Assembly: GCA_016223165.1 (NCBI GenBank)
Contig: JACRPO010000012.1
Span: 248,001 to 312,000, forward strand
Direction of reading: 5' to 3'
Source: Burkholderiales bacterium
Lineage (GTDB): Bacteria; Pseudomonadota; Gammaproteobacteria; Burkholderiales; Burkholderiaceae_C
Length of the DNA: 64,000 nt
A model generated the notes under the pieces. The model saw only the letters and a list, made by a program, of their open reading frames with translations, did not search any database and was not told the origin of the DNA. The position numbers and the translations under genes are program-made. Below, piece by piece: positions 25,534-35,367 of the stretch (its first letter is position 1; each line of letters begins with the position of its first letter).

Positions 25534-27548
25534 ACCATCCGGAAGCCACCCTGAAGCAGGCCCCGGGCACCGCGGCGGCGCCGGCCGCACCGCGGTCCGC
25601 CCACCGCGCGGCGGCCGTCTCCCAGCCACAGACGCTGCCTCAGATGCTGCTGGCCCATGCCCGCACTCGCCCGCAGCAACTCGCCCAACGCGTCAAGCGC
25701 AAGGGCATCTGGCGTTGCCACACGTGGGCGGACGTGCTCGAAGCCGTGCGTGCACTCGCGCTCGGCGCAGCGGCGCTCGGCCTGCAGCGCGGCGACACCG
25801 CTGTGGTCATCGGCGAGAACGAGCCCGAGCATTTCTGGTCGCTGTTCGCGGCCCAGTCGCTGGGTGCGAAGACCGTGTCGGTCTATCCCGACGCCACGGC
25901 CGACGAACTGCTCTATCTGTGCGAGGACTCGCAGGCGCGGTTCATCTTCGCGCAGGATCAGGAGCAGGTCGACAAGGCCCTGGCCCTCGCGGACAAACTC
26001 CCCGGGCTGTGCGGCATCGCCTACTGGGACGACTCGGGCATGTGGTCGTACCGCCACGACCTGCTGCAGGCCTTCGGGCCCCTGTGCGCCAATGGCCGCA
26101 AGGAACACGAGCGTCACCCCGAGCGGTTTGCAGAGATCGTCCAGTCCGGCAGCGTCGACGACCTGGCGCTGCTGACCTACACGTCGGGCACCACCAGCAA
26201 GCCCAAGGGGGTGATGGTCAGCCACCGCTGGCTGCTGGACAACGCCAGCCGCATGCTCAGCGCCCTGCCGCTCGAACCCGGCATGGAGTACCTGTCGTAC
26301 ACGCCGCTGGCCTGGATCACCGAGCAGCTGCTCGGCGTCACGCTCGGGCTGATGCTGCCGCTGGTGGTGAACTTCCCCGAGGGCCCGGACCAGGTGCTGC
26401 CCAACATCCGCGAGCTGTCGCCGCACATGGTGCTGTTCGGGCCGCGGCAGTGGGAGAGCATCGCCGCCACGATCGAGGCGCGCATGCTGCACGCTGGCCG
26501 GCTGCCGCGTGCGCTGTACCGCTGGAGCGTGCGCATCGGCCACGCGGTGCGCGTGGCGCGGCTCGAAGGCCGCGAGGCGCCGCTGGCGGCACGGCTGCTG
26601 CTGCCGCTGGCCGAGCTGCTGACCTTGCACGCGGTGCGCGACCAGTTCGGCTTCCTGCGCTCGCGCATCGCGGTTTCCGGCGGCACCGCGATGGCGCCCG
26701 ACGTCTTCCGCCTGTTCCATGCTCTGGGCGTGCCACTGCGCAACATCTACGGCTGCTCGGAGTTCGGCCTCATTGCCGGCCACCGAGGCGAGCGCTACGA
26801 CCTGGAAACCGTCGGGCCGCTGTTGACGGTGGCGCCGGGCTTCGGCGCGGCGCTGGAATCCAGGGTCGACGCCAGCGGCGAACTGCTGCTGCGCGGCGGC
26901 ACCGGCTTCCTCGGCTACTGGAACAAGCCGGAGAAGACGGCCGCGCTCGACCGCGACGGCTGGTTCGCCAGCGGCGACGCGGTGCGCACCACCGAACGCG
27001 GCGAGATCGTCTTCCTCGACCGCGTCGAACACCTGGTCAAGCTGTCGAGCGGACACGCCTATCCGCCGCAGTTCATCGAGACGCGGCTGCGCTTCTCGCC
27101 CTTCATCAAGGACGTGATGGTGCTGGGCGACGCGTCTCGCCCGTGGGTCGGCGCGCTGGTCAACATCGACATGGGCGTGGCCTCGCGCTGGGCCGAGGAA
27201 CGGCGCATCGCGTTCTCGACCTTCACCGACCTGTCGCAGCGGCCGGAGATCCGCGCCGTGGTGCGAGACGAGATCGCCCGCATCAACACCTTCCTGCCCG
27301 AAGGCTCGCGCGTGGTGCGCTTCGCCAACTTCCCGAAGGAACTGGACGCCGACGAAGGCGAGCTCACCCGCACGCGCAAGCTGCGCCGCGAGTTCCTCGA
27401 GCAGCGCTACCGCGTCCTGATCGACGGCCTCTACGCGGGCGAGACCGACATCGACTGCCAGATCGCCGTCACTTACCAGGACGGCCGGCAGGGTGTGCTG
27501 CGGGCCAAGGTCGTCGGCACCGACGTGAGCAACGCGGGCAAGACATGA
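25530..27548 (+). CDS. Long-chain-type AMP-forming acyl-CoA synthetase inside the Liv operon
   Basis: ANL ligase of 672 residues, the length and layout of long-chain fatty acid:CoA ligases of the FadD15 type. P-loop YTSGTTSKPKG starts at Tyr217; YTPLAWITEQLLG is the fatty-acid gate region; YGCSEFG and DRVEHLVKLSSGHAYPPQFIE are the adenylate and hinge motifs. The C-terminal Lys lies in LTRTRKLRRE. It overlaps livG and livH by 4 bp each (GTGA, ATGA), so synthesis is coupled to the transporter; import and CoA activation may be linked. Similar ligases inside Liv clusters are known in bacteria that use aromatic and branched acids. Confidence 0.92.
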   Translation: MNHPEATLKQAPGTAAAPAAPRSAHRAAAVSQPQTLPQMLLAHARTRPQQLAQRVKRKGIWRCHTWADVLEAVRALALGAAALGLQRGDTAVVIGENEPEHFWSLFAAQSLGAKTVSVYPDATADELLYLCEDSQARFIFAQDQEQVDKALALADKLPGLCGIAYWDDSGMWSYRHDLLQAFGPLCANGRKEHERHPERFAEIVQSGSVDDLALLTYTSGTTSKPKGVMVSHRWLLDNASRMLSALPLEPGMEYLSYTPLAWITEQLLGVTLGLMLPLVVNFPEGPDQVLPNIRELSPHMVLFGPRQWESIAATIEARMLHAGRLPRALYRWSVRIGHAVRVARLEGREAPLAARLLLPLAELLTLHAVRDQFGFLRSRIAVSGGTAMAPDVFRLFHALGVPLRNIYGCSEFGLIAGHRGERYDLETVGPLLTVAPGFGAALESRVDASGELLLRGGTGFLGYWNKPEKTAALDRDGWFASGDAVRTTERGEIVFLDRVEHLVKLSSGHAYPPQFIETRLRFSPFIKDVMVLGDASRPWVGALVNIDMGVASRWAEERRIAFSTFTDLSQRPEIRAVVRDEIARINTFLPEGSRVVRFANFPKELDADEGELTRTRKLRREFLEQRYRVLIDGLYAGETDIDCQIAVTYQDGRQGVLRAKVVGTDVSNAGKT

Positions 27549-28432
27549 TCATCGAGTTCCTCAACTACGCGCTCAACGGCGCCCTGCTCGGCCTGCTCTA
27601 TGCGCTGGTGGCCATGGGCTTCGTCGTCATCTACCGCGCCAGCAAGGTGTTCAACATGGCCACCGGCGAGATGCTGGTGCTGGGTGCCTTTCTCGTCTGG
27701 TGGGCGGCGGCCTCGCGCGGCCTGCATCCCGCGGTGGGCATCGCCGCGGCGCTGGCCATCGCGGTGCTCATCGGCCTGGCGATCGAGCGGTTGTTCTTCC
27801 GCCGCCTGATCGGCGAATCGGTGTTCTCGATGATCATGGTCACGATCGGCCTGCTCATCCTCACACGCGGTCTGGTGCTGGTGATCTGGGGGCCGCAAGA
27901 GCGCGCCTTCCCGGCGCTCATCCCGCTCGAGCCGCTGATCATCGGCGAGATGATCGTGCCGCGTTCGCTGGCCGCGGCCGGCGTGGTGGCGGTGGTCTTC
28001 GCGCTCGGGCTGCACTGGTTCTTCAACCGCAGCCGCACCGGGCTGGCGATGTCGGCCGTGGCCGAGGACCACCAGATCGCGCTGGCCATGGGCATCAGCG
28101 TGCGCCGCTCGATCGCCTTCGCCTGGGCGCTGGGCGGCGTGCTGTCGGTGATCTCGTCGATCGTCTACCTGAGCGGCAAGTCGCTGACCTTCCTGTCGTC
28201 GGAGATCGGCTTTGCCGCGCTGCCGGTCGCCCTGCTCGCCGGTCTGGAATCGATCCGCGGGCTGCTGCTGGCCGGCGTGATCGTCGGCGTTGTGCAGGGG
28301 CTGACCTCGGCCTACATCGACCCGCTGATCGGCGGCAACGCCGCCTCGGTGGTGCCCTACATCTTCATGCTCGTCGTGCTGGCCGTGCGTCCCAACGGGA
28401 TGTTCGGCTGGAAGCGCATCGAGCGGGTCTGA
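27545..28432 (+). CDS. livH: Liv-type ABC transporter permease (LivH)
   Basis: Inner-membrane permease of 295 residues with about eight membrane helices. It starts with the typical MIIEFLNYALNGALLGLLYAL and carries the coupling-helix region RTGLAMSAVAEDHQIALAMGI that contacts the ATPases. The end VRPNGMFGWKRIERV is family-typical. Starts within the stop of the ligase gene (ATGA). Confidence 0.93.
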   Translation: MIIEFLNYALNGALLGLLYALVAMGFVVIYRASKVFNMATGEMLVLGAFLVWWAAASRGLHPAVGIAAALAIAVLIGLAIERLFFRRLIGESVFSMIMVTIGLLILTRGLVLVIWGPQERAFPALIPLEPLIIGEMIVPRSLAAAGVVAVVFALGLHWFFNRSRTGLAMSAVAEDHQIALAMGISVRRSIAFAWALGGVLSVISSIVYLSGKSLTFLSSEIGFAALPVALLAGLESIRGLLLAGVIVGVVQGLTSAYIDPLIGGNAASVVPYIFMLVVLAVRPNGMFGWKRIERV

Positions 28433-28451
28433 GACAGAGAGTTCGATTGCG

Positions 28452-29504
28452 ATGGATCCGTCCGGCATCTTCTTCACGCGCTACGAGCAGGACAGCGCAC
28501 TCTTGCGCACACGGGCGCAATGGGCCGCGCTGGCCGTGTTCGCCGCGGCGCTGCTGGTCTTTCCCTGGTTCGCTTCGCCCCGCCTGGTGGCGGTGGCCAA
28601 CCTGATGTTCGTCACCGCCATCGTCGTCGTTGGGCTGCAGATCACCACTGGGTACGCCGGGCAGATCAACCTCGGCCAGGCGGCCTTCATGGGCGTGGGC
28701 GCCTACGGCGCCAGCGCGATGGAGGTCAAGCTCGGCCTGCCATTCTGGGTGGCAGTGCCCGTGGGCGGGCTGCTCGCGGCGTCCGCTGGTTGGGCCTTCG
28801 GGTTGACGGCGTCGCGGATCAAGGGCTTCTACCTCGCGCTCACCACCATCGCGGCCCAGTTCCTGTTCGTGTTCGTGGTGCTCAACCTGCCCTCTTCCTG
28901 GCTCGGCGGCGTCAACGGCTTCAGCCTGCAGCCGGCCAGGCTGGGCGGCCTCGTGTTCGACAGCGACCGCTCGCTGTACTTCCTGTTCCTCGTCGTCGCC
29001 GCGGTGATGGTGGCCGGTGCCTTCGGCATCGTGCGCAGCCGGCACGGCCGGGCCTTCGAGGCCGTGCGCGACGACGACGTGGCCGCCGGCATGATGGGCA
29101 TCGACGTCGCCGGCACCAAGGCGCGAGCCTTCGTCATCGGCGCGTTTTATGCCGGCATCGGCGGCGCGCTGTGGGCCTACCAGATCCGCTTCGTCTCGGT
29201 GGACCAGTTCACGCTGTTCAATTCGATCTGGTTCATCGCGATGATGATCGTCGGCGGGCTCGGCTCGATCGTCGGTGCGCTCGTCGGAACGGTCGTGATC
29301 CGCGCCGTGCAGGAGTCGATCACCAGCCTCGGACCCGGTCTGATCGAGCGCTTCCCGGTACTCGGCACCGACCTGGTGTTCGCGAGCATGAACGTGTTCC
29401 TGGGCCTGGTGATCACCGGCTTCCTGCTGCTGGAACCCAAAGGCCTGATGCACCGCTGGAACATCTTCAAGGCCACCTACCGGCTGTGGCCCTTCCCGCA
29501 CTGA
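28452..29504 (+). CDS. livM: Liv-type ABC transporter permease (LivM)
   Basis: Second permease subunit, 350 residues, with about ten membrane helices. Landmarks are the helix region QITTGYAGQINLGQAAFMGVGAYG-like segment near residues 68-90 and the coupling region SRHGRAFEAVRDDDVAAGMMGI. The C-terminal GLMHRWNIFKATYRLWPFPH is usual for LivM. Nineteen bp after livH; the receptor gene follows after 52 bp. Confidence 0.93.
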   Translation: MDPSGIFFTRYEQDSALLRTRAQWAALAVFAAALLVFPWFASPRLVAVANLMFVTAIVVVGLQITTGYAGQINLGQAAFMGVGAYGASAMEVKLGLPFWVAVPVGGLLAASAGWAFGLTASRIKGFYLALTTIAAQFLFVFVVLNLPSSWLGGVNGFSLQPARLGGLVFDSDRSLYFLFLVVAAVMVAGAFGIVRSRHGRAFEAVRDDDVAAGMMGIDVAGTKARAFVIGAFYAGIGGALWAYQIRFVSVDQFTLFNSIWFIAMMIVGGLGSIVGALVGTVVIRAVQESITSLGPGLIERFPVLGTDLVFASMNVFLGLVITGFLLLEPKGLMHRWNIFKATYRLWPFPH

Positions 29505-29556
29505 TCGTGTCAACAACCCGCGCCGGTCGCGGCGCGCTTCCCACAAGGAGATTTTC

Positions 29557-30783
29557 ATGAATCGACGCCATCTCATCGCACGCGGCCTCGTGCTCGCCGC
29601 CGGTCTGGCACTCGGCTCGGTGGCCTCGGCACAGACGACGGTCAACATCGCTGCCTTCGCCGATTTCGCCGGGCCCTACGCCAACGTGATGAACGACATG
29701 CAGGGCGGCCGGCTGGCCGTCGTCGACTGGTGGAACAAGGAGGTCGGCGAGAAGCTCAATGTGCGCATCGCCGTCAAGACCTACGACACGCGCTACGACG
29801 TGGCGCAGACGGCGAGCCTGTGGCCCGGCATCAAGGCCGAACTGAGGCCCGCGCTGGTGCTCGGCCTGGGTGGCCCCGACGCCGCGGCGCTGCAGCAGCG
29901 CCTGCCCGAGGACAAGGTACCGATGCTGTTCGGCACCGCCGCCTACGGCTTCGGCTGGAAGCCCGGCCAGTGGGCGCTGAACGTGCGGCCGACCTATCCT
30001 CACGAAGCCGCCGGCTTCATCGAGTGGTTCCGCACCGCCAAGCTCGATGGCAAGCGTGCGGTCAAGGTCGGCATCATCACGTCGGAGGCCACGCCCGCCT
30101 ATGCCGACATGGCCAAGGGCCTGCAGGCCTACGCCAAGGCCAACCCGGACAAGGCGACCTTCGTCGAGGCCATCTGGACCGAGGTGCAGCCCACTGACCT
30201 GACGCTGCAGGTGCGCCGCCTCGCCAACGCCGGCACCGACGTGATCGTGATCCAGACCAACACCGCGCAGGCCGTCGCCACCAAGCGCGCGCTGCAGGCA
30301 TTGGGCAAGAACATCCCGATCATGCTCTCGCTGCACAACGGCTTGCTCGGCTCGTCGAAGGCGCTCGGCAACCCGAACGGCTTCGCCGGCGACTACGAGG
30401 TCGGAGCGATCGCCGACGCCAGCGAGGACGACACGCCGGCGCGCAAGTTCTACACGATGCTGCAGGCCAGGTACGGCCTCAAGTCGAACTGGAACTCGAT
30501 GACGATGCTCGGCCTGGGGCAGGCCATCGTCGCGGTCCGCGCGGTCGAGACGGCCGTCAAGGCCAAGGGCGCCGGCGGCGTGACCGGCGAATCGGTGTAC
30601 GCGGCGCTGACGGCGACCAATTTCACCGGCGCGGATCTGATGGGCGTCCTGCCCGGGGTGGACTTCAAGCCCGAGAACCCCTTCCCCACCGGGACGGCCA
30701 AGGTCAACGTGGCCACGCTCAAAGACGGCAAGGTCACCCGCGTGGCCGCGGATGCGCCGGTGCCGGCGATCCCGAAGTGGTGA
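29557..30783 (+). CDS. ABC transporter substrate-binding protein of the Liv operon
   Basis: Periplasmic receptor of 408 residues with signal peptide about 1-26 (cleavage near SVASAQ). The type-1 fold is seen from VNIAAFADFAGPYANVMNDM, the region GLGGPDAAALQQ and the receptor-typical PTDLTLQVRRLANAGTDVIV. Strong ribosome binding site AAGGAG 9 bases before ATG 29557, fitting the high demand for receptors. It has little resemblance to amino-acid receptors in the ligand pocket that I can see, so the ligand is taken from context as an organic acid. LivF follows after 4 bp. Confidence 0.92.
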   Translation: MNRRHLIARGLVLAAGLALGSVASAQTTVNIAAFADFAGPYANVMNDMQGGRLAVVDWWNKEVGEKLNVRIAVKTYDTRYDVAQTASLWPGIKAELRPALVLGLGGPDAAALQQRLPEDKVPMLFGTAAYGFGWKPGQWALNVRPTYPHEAAGFIEWFRTAKLDGKRAVKVGIITSEATPAYADMAKGLQAYAKANPDKATFVEAIWTEVQPTDLTLQVRRLANAGTDVIVIQTNTAQAVATKRALQALGKNIPIMLSLHNGLLGSSKALGNPNGFAGDYEVGAIADASEDDTPARKFYTMLQARYGLKSNWNSMTMLGLGQAIVAVRAVETAVKAKGAGGVTGESVYAALTATNFTGADLMGVLPGVDFKPENPFPTGTAKVNVATLKDGKVTRVAADAPVPAIPKW

Positions 30784-30787
30784 CCCG

Positions 30788-31672
30788 GTGGCCGAGGTGA
30801 GCGAATCGGCGGCGGTCGAGGCGGCACGACTGCAGCACCAGCGTGCTGCCGCAGGGCCGGCCGCGGCCGTCGGCGCGCCGATGCTGGAACTGCTCAACGT
30901 CGAGGTGCTGTACGCGGATGTGATCCTCGCGCTCAAGGGTGTTTCGCTGACGGTCGCGCCGGGCGGCTGCGTCGCGCTGCTCGGTGCCAACGGCGCCGGC
31001 AAGAGCACCACGCTCAAGGCCATCTCCGGCGTCATCGACTCCGACGACGGGCGCGTCTCTGGCGGCAGCATTGCCTTCGAAGGCCGGGCCATCCGCGGGC
31101 ACGACACGGCCAACATCGTGCGCGGCGGCCTCGTGCATGTGATGGAAGGCCGGCGCGTGTTGCCCCACATGACGGTAGAGCAGAACCTGATCATCGGGGG
31201 CCACATGTTCCCGAGCGCCGCGGCGATGCGCCGCGCGCTCGACGGCGTGTACCAGGCCATCCCGCGCCTGGCCGACCTGCGCACGCGCACGGCGGGCTAC
31301 CTCTCCGGCGGCGAACAGCAGATGCTGGTGATCGGCCGCGCCATCATGGCCGAGCCCAAGCTGATGCTCATCGACGAGCCCTCGCTAGGCCTGGCGCCGC
31401 GCATGATCGAGGAGGTGTTCGCCGTGCTGCACCGGCTGCGCGCTCAGGGGCTGGCACTGTTGATCGTGGAGCAGAACACCCGCGTGGCGCTCGAGATCGC
31501 CGACTACGGCTACGTGATGGAAGGCGGGCGCATCGTGCTCGAGGGCCGGGCCGACGAACTGAGCGCCAACGAGGACGTGCGCGAGTTCTATCTCGGCCTG
31601 GACCGCGAAGGCGGGCGCAAGAGCTTCCGCGAGGTCAAGCACTACCGGCGGCGCAAGCGCTGGCTGGGCTGA
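30788..31672 (+). CDS. livF: Liv-type ABC transporter ATP-binding protein (LivF)
   Basis: Second ATPase of the importer, 294 residues from GTG 30788. Walker A GANGAGKST at about 66-74, signature LSGGEQQMLVIGRA, Walker B LMLIDEPSLGLAP and the switch His replaced by Gln in LLIVEQNT, all as usual for LivF. An N-terminal Ala-rich stretch of about 31 residues precedes the normal start MLELLNVEV, so ATG 30881 is an alternative start. The C-terminal tail RKSFREVKHYRRRKRWLG is basic and longer than normal. Confidence 0.91.
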   Translation: MAEVSESAAVEAARLQHQRAAAGPAAAVGAPMLELLNVEVLYADVILALKGVSLTVAPGGCVALLGANGAGKSTTLKAISGVIDSDDGRVSGGSIAFEGRAIRGHDTANIVRGGLVHVMEGRRVLPHMTVEQNLIIGGHMFPSAAAMRRALDGVYQAIPRLADLRTRTAGYLSGGEQQMLVIGRAIMAEPKLMLIDEPSLGLAPRMIEEVFAVLHRLRAQGLALLIVEQNTRVALEIADYGYVMEGGRIVLEGRADELSANEDVREFYLGLDREGGRKSFREVKHYRRRKRWLG

Positions 31673-31697
31673 TTCCAACAAGGAGGGAAAGGGAACC

Positions 31698-32813
31698 ATG
31701 GCAGGTCCGCTGCAGGGTCTGAAGGTCATCGAGTTCGGCGGCATCGGGCCCGGGCCGTTCTGCGCCATGATGCTGGCGGACATGGGCGCCGAAGTCATCC
31801 GGCTGGACCGCAAGGCCGACAAGGGCAAGGACCGGGGCTCGCCCGGTTTCCTGGCCTCCGGCCGGCGCAGCGTGCTGCACCGCGGGCGGCGCTCGGTGGC
31901 GGTGGACCTGAAGGATCCCGGGCACCGCGACCAGGTGCTGGCGATGATCGACGGCGCCGATGCGGTGATCGAAGGCTATCGGCCGGGGGTGCTGGAGCGC
32001 CTGGGGTTCGGCCCCGACGTGCTGCTGGCGCGCAACCCGCGGCTGGTGATCGGGCGCATGACGGGGTGGGGACAGGACGGCCCGCTCGCGCAGTCCGCAG
32101 GCCACGACATCAACTACATCGCGCTGTCGGGCGCGCTGGCGACCATCGGTCGCAAGGAGGGCGGGCCGGTCGCACCGGCGGCGATGGTCGGCGACCTGGG
32201 CGGCGGCGGCATGATGCTCGCCTTCGGCATCGTCTGCGCGGTGCTCGAGGCGCGCGCCTCGGGCAAGGGCCAAGTGGTCGACGCCGCCGTGCTCGATGGC
32301 GCCGCACTGCTCACCTCCATCGTCTGCGAACTGCGTGCGCTGGGCCTGTGGCGCGACCAGCGGCAAGGCAACCTGCTCGACGGCGGCTCGCACTTCTACG
32401 ACACCTATGAGTGCGCCGACGGCCGGTGGATCTCGATCGGCTCGCTCGAGCCGCAGTTCTACACCTTGCTGCTTGACAAATTGGGCCTGGCCGGCGACCC
32501 CGAGTTCCGCCGCCAGCGCGACCCCGCCGCCTGGCCCGCACTGAAGGCCCGGCTGGCGGCGCTGTTCCGCAGCCAGCCCGCGGCGCACTGGTGCGCGCTG
32601 ATGGAGAACACCGATGTCTGCTTCGCGCCGGTGCTCACCACCGCCGAGGCAGCGCTGCATCCCCACAACGTGGCGCGCGCCACCTTCTTCGAGTCGGATG
32701 GTGTCTGGCAGCCGTCGCCTGCGCCACGTTTCAGCCGCACCCCGGCAGCGCGGCCTGCACCGGCACCGTACATCGGGGAACAGGATGAGGAACTGCTCCA
32801 TGGCAACGGGTGA
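31698..32813 (+). CDS. Alpha-methylacyl-CoA racemase (CaiB/BaiF family)
   Basis: Family III CoA-transferase fold enzyme of 371 residues that epimerises 2-methylacyl-CoA esters. The racemase signature is complete: AGHDINYIALSG with the catalytic His, MVGDLGGGGMMLAFG with the catalytic Asp, and GGSHFYDTYECADG. These distinguish it from true CoA-transferases, which use a single Asp. Strong AAGGAGG before ATG 31698. Its presence implies a substrate with an alpha-methyl branch, as in pristanic acid, steroid side chains or isoprenoids; beta-oxidation dehydrogenases accept only the S form. Ends 14 bp inside the next gene. Confidence 0.93.
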   Translation: MAGPLQGLKVIEFGGIGPGPFCAMMLADMGAEVIRLDRKADKGKDRGSPGFLASGRRSVLHRGRRSVAVDLKDPGHRDQVLAMIDGADAVIEGYRPGVLERLGFGPDVLLARNPRLVIGRMTGWGQDGPLAQSAGHDINYIALSGALATIGRKEGGPVAPAAMVGDLGGGGMMLAFGIVCAVLEARASGKGQVVDAAVLDGAALLTSIVCELRALGLWRDQRQGNLLDGGSHFYDTYECADGRWISIGSLEPQFYTLLLDKLGLAGDPEFRRQRDPAAWPALKARLAALFRSQPAAHWCALMENTDVCFAPVLTTAEAALHPHNVARATFFESDGVWQPSPAPRFSRTPAARPAPAPYIGEQDEELLHGNG

Positions 32814-34554
32814 GCAGGTTGACTGCGACGTTCTGGTGATCGGCAGCGGCGTCGCCGGCATGGCGGCCGCGATCACGGCAGCGCGGCGCGGCCTGAAGGT
32901 CGTGGTGACGGAGAAGGCCGCCTGCTACGGCGGAACGACCGCACGGTCAGGCGGATGGCTCTGGGTGCCCGGCACGCACTTGGCCAAGGCACTGGGGCAT
33001 GAAGAGCGCCCTGATCAGGCGCTGGAGTACATCCGCGACCAGGCCGGCACCGGCTTCGATGAGCCCCGCGTCCGGGCGTTTCTCGAACAGGGTCCGAAGG
33101 CGATCGAGTTCTTCATGGCGAACACCGCGGTCCAGTTCGACATGCCGCTCACCTTTCCGGACTACCACGCCGAAGCCCCGGGCGGCGCGCAGGGCGGCCG
33201 CTCGATGGTGACCCGGCCGTACGACGCGCGCGAACTCGGCCCGCTGCTGAAGACGCTGGGGCCCGTGCTGCCCGAGCTGACCGTGTTCGGCGTGACGATC
33301 GGCTCCGGTAAAGACATCGTCCATTTCATGCGGGCCACGCGCTCGCTGGAATCTGCCTGGTACGTGACCCAGCGGCTGACCAGGCACTTCCTGGAGGTGC
33401 TCATGCACGGCCGCGGCATGCTGCTGACCAACGGCAACGCGCTGGCCGCGCGGCTCGCCAGGTCGGCCAGCGACTCGCGGATCCCGGTGTGGCTGTCTTC
33501 GCCTGCGGTGCAGTTGCTGCGCGATGGAGTTCGGGTGACGGGCGCCGTCGTCGAGCGCAAGGGCCAGCGGGTGAGCGTGCGTGCGCGCGATGGCGTCGTG
33601 CTGGCCAGCGGCGGCTTTCCGCACGACACCACGCGGCTCGAGCGCACGTATGCGCACGTGGCCCGGGGCCATGGCCACTGGTCGCCGACGCCGCAAGGCA
33701 ACACCGGCGACGGGGCGCGCATGGCCGAAGCGGCGGGCGGAGCCTTCGACGACACGCTGAGCAACGCCGCGGCCTGGACACCGGTGTCGCTGGTGCCGCG
33801 CAGCGACGGCAAGCATGGGTTCATGCCGCACTTCATCGACCGGGCGAAGCCCGGCGTGATCGCCGTGGACCTCGATGGCCGCCGTTTCACGAACGAAGCG
33901 AATTCGTACCACGACGTCGTGCAAGCGATGGTCAAGGCCTGCGCAGGCAAGAGCGAAACCGCCTGCTGGCTGGTCGCCGACCACCGCGCAGTCCGCCGCT
34001 ACGGGCTCGGCTTCGTCAAGCCTTTCCCGCTGCCGCTGGGCAAACACCTGCGCAGCGGCTATCTCAGGCGGGGCCGAAGCGCGGCTGAGTTGGCGGAGAA
34101 GATCGGTGTCAGCCCAGCCGCACTGGAGAACACCATTCGCCGCTACAACGAGCACGCACAGCACGGGCGTGACCCCGAGTTCGGCCGCGGCAGCAAGGCC
34201 TACAACCGCTACCAGGGCGACGCCCTGCACGGCCCGAACCCGTGCGTCGAGCCGCTGCGCAACGCGCCCTTGTACGCCATCAAGCTGGTTGCCGGCGACC
34301 TGGGCTCGTTCATGGGCATCAAGACCAACGCCCACGCGCAGGTCGTCGACACCTCGGGCCGAGCCATCGACGGCCTCTACGCCGCCGGCAACGACGCCGC
34401 CAGCGTGATGGGCGGCGAGTACACCGGCGCCGGCATCACGCTCGGTCCCGGCTTGACCTTCGGCTACATCGCCGGCAACCACGTTGCGGACCAGGCGAGC
34501 AAGCCGGACGCGCACGCAGCCTCCGCGTCCAACGCGGCGGTCGCCACCGTCTGA
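32800..34554 (+). CDS. FAD-dependent oxidoreductase, 3-ketosteroid-dehydrogenase/fumarate-reductase-like
   Basis: Flavoprotein of 584 residues. N-terminal dinucleotide motif VLVIGSGVAGMAAAITAARRG followed by EKAACYGGTTARSGGWLW; the C-terminal FAD segment is GLYAAGNDAASVMGGEYTGAG. These are seen in 3-ketosteroid delta-1-dehydrogenases and related 3-oxo/enone dehydrogenases. It has no signal peptide or heme motifs, so it is a cytosolic or membrane-peripheral enzyme. Start ATG 32800 lies inside the racemase gene; ATG 32785 is an in-frame alternative. It probably introduces or reduces a C=C bond next to a ring or chain ketone; exact reaction unknown. Confidence 0.85.
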   Translation: MATGEQVDCDVLVIGSGVAGMAAAITAARRGLKVVVTEKAACYGGTTARSGGWLWVPGTHLAKALGHEERPDQALEYIRDQAGTGFDEPRVRAFLEQGPKAIEFFMANTAVQFDMPLTFPDYHAEAPGGAQGGRSMVTRPYDARELGPLLKTLGPVLPELTVFGVTIGSGKDIVHFMRATRSLESAWYVTQRLTRHFLEVLMHGRGMLLTNGNALAARLARSASDSRIPVWLSSPAVQLLRDGVRVTGAVVERKGQRVSVRARDGVVLASGGFPHDTTRLERTYAHVARGHGHWSPTPQGNTGDGARMAEAAGGAFDDTLSNAAAWTPVSLVPRSDGKHGFMPHFIDRAKPGVIAVDLDGRRFTNEANSYHDVVQAMVKACAGKSETACWLVADHRAVRRYGLGFVKPFPLPLGKHLRSGYLRRGRSAAELAEKIGVSPAALENTIRRYNEHAQHGRDPEFGRGSKAYNRYQGDALHGPNPCVEPLRNAPLYAIKLVAGDLGSFMGIKTNAHAQVVDTSGRAIDGLYAAGNDAASVMGGEYTGAGITLGPGLTFGYIAGNHVADQASKPDAHAASASNAAVATV

Positions 34555-34573
34555 ACGCAAGAGATTCACTCCC

Positions 34574-35335
<762 letters not shown>

Positions 35336-35344
35336 ATCCTCGCT

Positions 35345-35367
35345 CGGCCGAAGGCGTTCAACGGCCG
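35345..35367. terminator. Stem-loop between convergent genes
   Basis: CGGCCG, 11 bases, CGGCCG. It spans the stop codon of the leftward efflux gene and lies 10 bp after the rightward SDR stop, where a bidirectional terminator is expected. There is no T-tract. Confidence 0.3.
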